Positions 58,928 through 64,000 of a stretch of DNA of 64,000 nucleotides are shown here, in pieces. Numbering within the stretch: position 1 is the stretch's first letter; each line of letters begins with the position of its first letter. The notes beneath the pieces were generated by a model. That model made no database searches, was not told where the DNA came from, and worked only from the letters and a program-made list of their open reading frames with translations. This DNA is from Yersinia rohdei ATCC 43380 (GTDB taxonomy: Bacteria > Pseudomonadota > Gammaproteobacteria > Enterobacterales > Enterobacteriaceae). Both the position numbers and the translations under genes were made by a program. Location of the stretch: positions 1-64,000 of the forward strand of contig NZ_ACCD01000010.1 of NCBI RefSeq assembly GCF_000173775.1, written 5' to 3'.

Positions 58928-60805
58928 ATGAGTATGAAAGGTCAAGAAACCCGTGGATTCCAATCTGAAGTAAAACAACTGCTCCATTTGATGATTCACT
59001 CGCTTTATTCCAATAAAGAAATTTTCTTACGTGAGTTGATCTCTAACGCCTCTGATGCGGCAGATAAACTGCGTTTTCGCGCGCTATCTACCCCTGAGTT
59101 ATTAGCTGGGGATGCCGATCTGCGCGTGCGCATCTCTTTTGATAAAGAAAAACGCACTTTGACCCTAAGTGATAACGGCATCGGTATGAGCCGTGATGAA
59201 GTCATTGATAATCTTGGTACTATCGCGAAATCAGGTACTAAAGCATTCCTTGAGTCTATTGGTTCAGATCAAGCTAAAGATAGCCAGTTAATTGGTCAGT
59301 TTGGTGTGGGCTTCTATTCTGCTTTCATTGTGGCGGATAAAGTCACAGTGCGCACCCGCGCAGCTGGCGCACCTGCGGATGCCGGTGTGTTCTGGGAATC
59401 AGAAGGCGAGGGTGATTACACCATCGCGGATATCACTAAAGAAGATCGCGGCACAGAAATTACATTGCACCTGCGAGCAGGTGAAGATGAATATCTGGAT
59501 GACTGGCGTTTGCGCTCGGTTATTAGCAAGTATTCAGACCATATTGCCCTGCCGGTCGAGATCCAAAGCAAAAATGAAGAAGATGGCACGGTAACTTGGG
59601 AAAAAATCAACAAAGCCCAGGCATTGTGGACTCTCAGTAAATCTGAGATATCTGACGACGAATATAAAACTTTCTACAAACATATCGCGCATGACTTCAC
59701 TGACCCACTGATTTGGAGCCATAACCGCGTTGAAGGTAAGCAAGAGTACACCAGCTTGCTGTATATCCCGGCGCAAGCACCTTGGGATATGTGGAATCGC
59801 GACCATAAACATGGTTTGAAATTGTATGTCCAGCGCGTCTTTATCATGGATGATGCAGAGCAGTTCATGCCGAACTACCTGCGGTTTGTTCGTGGTTTAA
59901 TAGATTCTAATGATCTGCCGCTGAACGTCTCACGTGAGATCCTGCAAGACAGCCGCGTGACTCAGAACCTGCGCAGTGCGCTGACTAAACGTGTGCTGCA
60001 AATGTTGGAAAAACTGGCGAAAGATGATGCTGAGAAATATCAGCAGTTCTGGCAACAGTTTGGTATGGCATTAAAAGAAGGCCCTGCTGAAGATGCGGGT
60101 AACAAAGATATCATCGCCAAGTTATTGCGCTTTGCTTCAACCCATAGCGACAGTTCCGCGCAGACCGTCTCATTAGAAGATTATGTCGGCCGGATGGCAG
60201 AAGGGCAGGAGAAGATTTATTACATCACTGCTGACAGCTATGCTGCCGCGAAAAACAGCCCGCATCTGGAGCTGTTCCGCAAAAAAGGCATTGAGGTCTT
60301 GCTGCTATCAGACCGTATTGACGAATGGATGATGAGCTACCTGACTGAATTTGATGGAAAAGTATTCCAGTCAGTCAGTAAAGCGGACGATTCACTGAAC
60401 AAGCTGGCAGATGAAGAAAGCCCAGAGAAACAAGAAGCGGATAAAGCGCTGGAGCCTTTTGTTGAGCGAGTCAAAACCCTGCTGGGTGAGCGCGTCAAAG
60501 ATGTCCGTCTGACACATCGTCTGACCGACACCCCGGCGATTGTAACCACAGATGCTGATGAAATGAGTACGCAGATGGCGAAATTATTTGCTGCTGCGGG
60601 TCAGCAAGCGCCGGAAGTGAAGTATATCTTTGAATTGAATCCAGAACACGGCTTGGTCAAACGTGCAGCCGATGTTACTGATGACGCCCAGTTTGCTGAA
60701 TGGGTCGAGTTATTGCTGGATCAAGCGCTGCTGGCTGAAAGAGGAACCTTAGAGGATCCGAATCAGTTCATTCGCAGAATGAATCAGTTATTAACCGCTG
60801 AGTAA
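58928..60805 (+). CDS. htpG: Molecular chaperone HtpG (Hsp90 family)
   Basis: Cytosolic Hsp90 chaperone dimer. 625 residues from the ATG at 58928, behind GAGGTAATTA; the third codon is the E. coli start. GHKL ATP-site motifs are visible: [15 protein letters not shown] (about 35-49), [11 protein letters not shown] and [11 protein letters not shown]. The middle and C-terminal dimerisation domains are complete. Under a sigma-32 promoter with a strong terminator. Confidence 0.98.
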   Translation: MSMKGQETRGFQSEVKQLLHLMIHSLYSNKEIFLRELISNASDAADKLRFRALSTPELLAGDADLRVRISFDKEKRTLTLSDNGIGMSRDEVIDNLGTIAKSGTKAFLESIGSDQAKDSQLIGQFGVGFYSAFIVADKVTVRTRAAGAPADAGVFWESEGEGDYTIADITKEDRGTEITLHLRAGEDEYLDDWRLRSVISKYSDHIALPVEIQSKNEEDGTVTWEKINKAQALWTLSKSEISDDEYKTFYKHIAHDFTDPLIWSHNRVEGKQEYTSLLYIPAQAPWDMWNRDHKHGLKLYVQRVFIMDDAEQFMPNYLRFVRGLIDSNDLPLNVSREILQDSRVTQNLRSALTKRVLQMLEKLAKDDAEKYQQFWQQFGMALKEGPAEDAGNKDIIAKLLRFASTHSDSSAQTVSLEDYVGRMAEGQEKIYYITADSYAAAKNSPHLELFRKKGIEVLLLSDRIDEWMMSYLTEFDGKVFQSVSKADDSLNKLADEESPEKQEADKALEPFVERVKTLLGERVKDVRLTHRLTDTPAIVTTDADEMSTQMAKLFAAAGQQAPEVKYIFELNPEHGLVKRAADVTDDAQFAEWVELLLDQALLAERGTLEDPNQFIRRMNQLLTAE

Positions 60806-60809
60806 TAGG

Positions 60810-60839
60810 ACGCCCTTGATAGACATCTATCAGGGGCGT
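60810..60839 (+). terminator. htpG terminator
   Basis: ACGCCCTTGATAG and CTATCAGGGGCGT form a long stem with one internal T-G and an ACAT loop, followed by TTTTTT. Confidence 0.92.
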
Positions 60840-60985
60840 TTTTTATCTAATATCAATTAGTTATAGTTTTATTCTGTTGTGTTTTTCTTCATTCAATCTC
60901 GCCCGCTAAACTCACGCGCCTTGAGCCAACCCCCCTGAAAATGGTATGGTTGCTTGTTTTCCGCAATTTCGATTTTTTTAAGTAA

Positions 60986-61669
<684 letters not shown>

Positions 61670-61689
61670 TTCTGAATGGTAAGATAGCT

Positions 61690-61710
61690 AAGGCGGCCTG
61701 AGGTCGCCTT
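61690..61710 (+). terminator. adk terminator
   Basis: AAGGCGGCC and GGTCGCCTT pair over 9 bp with one G-T and a TGA loop, followed by TATTATTTT. Confidence 0.75.
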
Positions 61711-61787
61711 TATTATTTTACGGATACCGTCGAAACCTATTCGTCAGTGCAAATAATCGGCGTAATACCCACAACAAGGACTTCAGC

Positions 61788-62771
61788 ATGAAGCAAAGCA
61801 AGCTTGGCGTACTGATGGTTAATCTGGGCACCCCAGATGCCCCTACACCACAGGCGGTCAAACGCTATCTGGCTGAATTCTTAAGTGACCGGCGGGTGGT
61901 AGATACCTCGCCCTGGCTGTGGTGGCCACTGTTACGTGGGGTTATTTTACCGATTCGCTCCCCGCGCGTGGCAAAATTATATCAGTCTGTCTGGATGGAC
62001 GAAGGTTCTCCGCTGTTGGTGTATAGCCGGCGGCAGCAAAAAGCGCTCGCGGCACGAATGCCGGATATCCCAGTGGAGCTAGGCATGAGCTATGGCTCAC
62101 CCAATCTACCGGGTGCTATTGATAAATTATTAGCACAAGGCGTGACCAGGCTGGTGGTATTACCGCTCTATCCACAATATTCGTGTTCGACAAGTGCGGC
62201 GGTTTGGGATGCTGTTGCGCGTATTTTGAAAGGCTACCGCCGCTTGCCATCAGTTACATTTATTCGTGATTATGCCGAGCATCCTGCTTATATTTCAGCA
62301 TTGAAGCAAAGTGTCGAACTGGCATTTGAGCAGCATGGAAAGCCCGACCGCCTGGTTCTTTCTTTTCATGGTATTCCTAAACGTTACGCCCATTTAGGAG
62401 ATGACTATCCACAGCGCTGTGAAGATACCAGCCGTGCATTACGCGCGGAGCTAACTTTGCCCGCGGAACACGTCATGATGACCTATCAATCGCGATTTGG
62501 CCGCGAGCCGTGGCTGACACCTTATACTGACGAAACATTAAAAAGTTTACCTTCGCAAGGTGTGAAACATATTCAACTCGTCTGCCCCGGTTTTTCTGCT
62601 GATTGTCTGGAGACATTGGAAGAGATCAAAGAACAGAACCGAGAGATTTTCTTACATGCGGGCGGTGAAAAATTTGAATACATTCCAGCACTGAACGACG
62701 ACCAGGCGCATATTGATCTTTTAGAACAGCTAATAAAACAAGAGATTAACCCTGGGGCCCATTACTCATAA
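61788..62771 (+). CDS. hemH: Ferrochelatase
   Basis: Inserts ferrous iron into protoporphyrin IX to make heme. 327 residues (E. coli 320); the extra residues are at the C-terminus (EINPGAHYS). The active-site His194 lies in [10 protein letters not shown], and the C-terminal acidic helix [18 protein letters not shown] is conserved. In Yersinia hemH marks the left border of the O-antigen or outer-core cluster, which is what follows here. Confidence 0.97.
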   Translation: MKQSKLGVLMVNLGTPDAPTPQAVKRYLAEFLSDRRVVDTSPWLWWPLLRGVILPIRSPRVAKLYQSVWMDEGSPLLVYSRRQQKALAARMPDIPVELGMSYGSPNLPGAIDKLLAQGVTRLVVLPLYPQYSCSTSAAVWDAVARILKGYRRLPSVTFIRDYAEHPAYISALKQSVELAFEQHGKPDRLVLSFHGIPKRYAHLGDDYPQRCEDTSRALRAELTLPAEHVMMTYQSRFGREPWLTPYTDETLKSLPSQGVKHIQLVCPGFSADCLETLEEIKEQNREIFLHAGGEKFEYIPALNDDQAHIDLLEQLIKQEINPGAHYS

Positions 62772-63123
62772 TTTTGTCTGTTTTGACTACCACCAAAATG
62801 GTTTGTTATGACCTACTTTTGGCTCTCCCTTTTGCTTGTAATGCTTGTTTAGATGTATAAGAATTAGACGTTTATGATTGGCTGGCGCATCAATAAATTA
62901 TGTAACCTTTGGTTATAAAATATATTTTAAGTTTAATTTAGACTAAAACCTGAGATCAGTGCATTGGTAGCTGTAAGCCAAGGGCGGTAGCGTGTCTGGA
63001 TTTAGGTTGATATTCTCATCATCAATTGTGAAAACTAAATTTTGCTTGATGAGAAAAAGAAGAACTAATTAATAGGCTTAACAAACATGAGCAATATCAT
63101 TTAATCCATCGCTGGAAATTAAA
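62772..63123. other. Promoter/leader region of the surface-polysaccharide cluster
   Basis: 352 bp of AT-rich DNA between hemH and wzx holding the JUMPstart/ops element at 62957-62994. No gene is visible; a five-codon ATG frame at 63087 is negligible. Confidence 0.7.
62957..62994 (+). promoter_or_regulatory. JUMPstart sequence with ops element
   Basis: Begins CAGTGCATTGGTAGCTGT and ends with the ops core GGCGGTAGCGTG (62983-62994). JUMPstart marks the 5' leader of polysaccharide operons. The ops element recruits the antiterminator RfaH to the paused polymerase, so the downstream cluster is predicted to depend on RfaH. Confidence 0.95.
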
Positions 63124-64000
63124 ATGTCAGTGTTACGAAGAAATATTTTTTCTTTATTCATATTGCAAGGCAGTAATTATATTATTACCTTTCTGACCCT
63201 CCCGTATTTGACGCGAGTATTAGGGGTGGAAGGTTTTGGTGTTTATAGTCTTACACTATCAATAGCCCAGTATTTTGTTATTTTTATTGATTTCGGGTTT
63301 AACTTATCAGCATCGAAAAGAATTGCCGAACATCAAAATGAACCTGAATATATATCCAGGGTTTTCTTCGAAACACTCTTTGCTAAATCAATACTCTGTC
63401 TCATATCGATACTTGGTATTGTTTTGTTTGCATTCGTCAGTTCATTCTCAATTATTAGAAGTGAATTAATTTATACTGTTTTAATGCTAATAGGCACTGT
63501 ATTAATGCCTATCTGGTTTTTCCAAGGGATAGAAAAACTGTCTGTTATTACCAAGTTAATGGTGATCTCTAGATTGGCATTATTGCCGTTATTCTTTATA
63601 TTTGTTCGTAGTGATGCAGACATTAAACTTGCTATAATAATACAGTCGTCATTGAGTCTACTGGCTGGGATAATAGCAATAATATATATATATAAACAAA
63701 AATTAATACAAATAGTCAATTTTTCCAGTTTAAAAATAAGTCATACACTAAAAGATTCTCTGCCTATTTTCTGTGCCACGCTATCTAATAGTCTTTATAC
63801 AATGAGCACCACCATTATCATCGGTATATTTAGCAGTGTTTATGAGGTCAGTATATTTACGGCTGCGGACAGGATGAAAGGTGCCATTCTCGGCGTGTTT
63901 TTGATTTTGGGTAATGCTTTTTACCCTAGAATAAACGCCTTGCTTGTTAATAATAAAGAACAAGCCTATGCATTGATACGAAAGATTTTTTATTGGCAAA
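63124..64000 (+). CDS. wzx: Wzx-type O-unit/oligosaccharide flippase (partial, runs off window)
   Basis: Polysaccharide flippase that moves undecaprenyl-linked oligosaccharide units across the inner membrane. 292 codons are visible from the ATG at 63124 (MSVLRRNIFSLFILQGSNYI); the gene continues past the right edge (family length is about 400-430). Typical Wzx features are the early LTLPYLTRVLGVEGFGVYSL segment and repeated hydrophobic helices. It is markedly AT-rich compared with hemH. As first gene after JUMPstart it resembles the Y. enterocolitica O:3 outer-core cluster order, but the sugar structure cannot be inferred. Confidence 0.88.
   Translation, partial: MSVLRRNIFSLFILQGSNYIITFLTLPYLTRVLGVEGFGVYSLTLSIAQYFVIFIDFGFNLSASKRIAEHQNEPEYISRVFFETLFAKSILCLISILGIVLFAFVSSFSIIRSELIYTVLMLIGTVLMPIWFFQGIEKLSVITKLMVISRLALLPLFFIFVRSDADIKLAIIIQSSLSLLAGIIAIIYIYKQKLIQIVNFSSLKISHTLKDSLPIFCATLSNSLYTMSTTIIIGIFSSVYEVSIFTAADRMKGAILGVFLILGNAFYPRINALLVNNKEQAYALIRKIFYWQ

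Noticed and set aside
63471..63999. Minus-strand frames within the 3' end region (82 and 72 codons)
   Set aside because: They are antisense to the wzx reading frame, which is continuous from 63124 to the window edge.

Overview
The window is chromosomal DNA of an enterobacterium, almost certainly a Yersinia. Gene order follows the Escherichia coli yajL-to-hemH block closely. The Hha-family protein is the Yersinia form (YmoA, with its partner YmoB). hemH is followed directly by a JUMPstart/ops element and a Wzx-type flippase, the usual position of the Yersinia O-antigen or outer-core locus. An exact 127-bp ERIC element is present. I saw no tRNA, 16S/23S/5S rRNA, CRISPR array, prophage or intact insertion sequence.

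Layout. 0-3.6 kb: yajL-panE, a frameshifted yajQ, yajR. 3.9-8.7 kb: the cytochrome bo3 oxidase operon cyoABCDE (minus strand). 9-12.3 kb: a Tsx-like outer-membrane channel, ampG, yajG. 12.6-23.2 kb: the proteostasis block bolA, tig, clpP, clpX, lon, hupB, ppiD, ybaV, with sigma-32-like promoters before clpP and lon. 23.4-33 kb: fadM, queC, ybaE, cof, the divergent pair cdsH/decR (cysteine degradation and its Lrp-type regulator), and the heterodimeric exporter mdlAB. 33.4-37.4 kb: glnK-amtB with NtrC and sigma-54 sites, tesB, ybaY, ybaZ. 37.6 kb: the 4.5S RNA gene ffs.

37.7-43.6 kb is the accessory part. ymoBA is followed by an unknown 117-residue gene, AT-rich non-coding DNA with coding relics, and a zinc-starvation module. 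The module has a Zur-like box, a 46-residue membrane miniprotein, a zinc/manganese ABC transporter (ATPase, permease, binding protein) and, convergently, zinc-independent ribosomal protein paralogues rpmE2-rpmJ2 behind a second, almost identical Zur-like box. In E. coli, acrB and tomB-hha are adjacent; here the module lies between them.

43.6-64 kb: acrB, acrA, acrR (with an operator palindrome), a DsrE-like gene, mscK, ybaM, priC, ybaN, apt, dnaX (with a complete programmed -1 frameshift signal), ybaB, recR, a 42-codon hydrophobic ORF coupled to recR, htpG (sigma-32-like promoter), adk, hemH, JUMPstart/ops and the start of the surface-polysaccharide cluster (wzx, cut by the window edge).

Most of the window is conserved housekeeping DNA. 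The best candidates for undescribed biology are the two translationally coupled miniproteins (40008-40148 and 58594-58722), the Zur-controlled module as a unit, the unknown gene and relics around 38-40 kb, and the single-base frameshift in yajQ.
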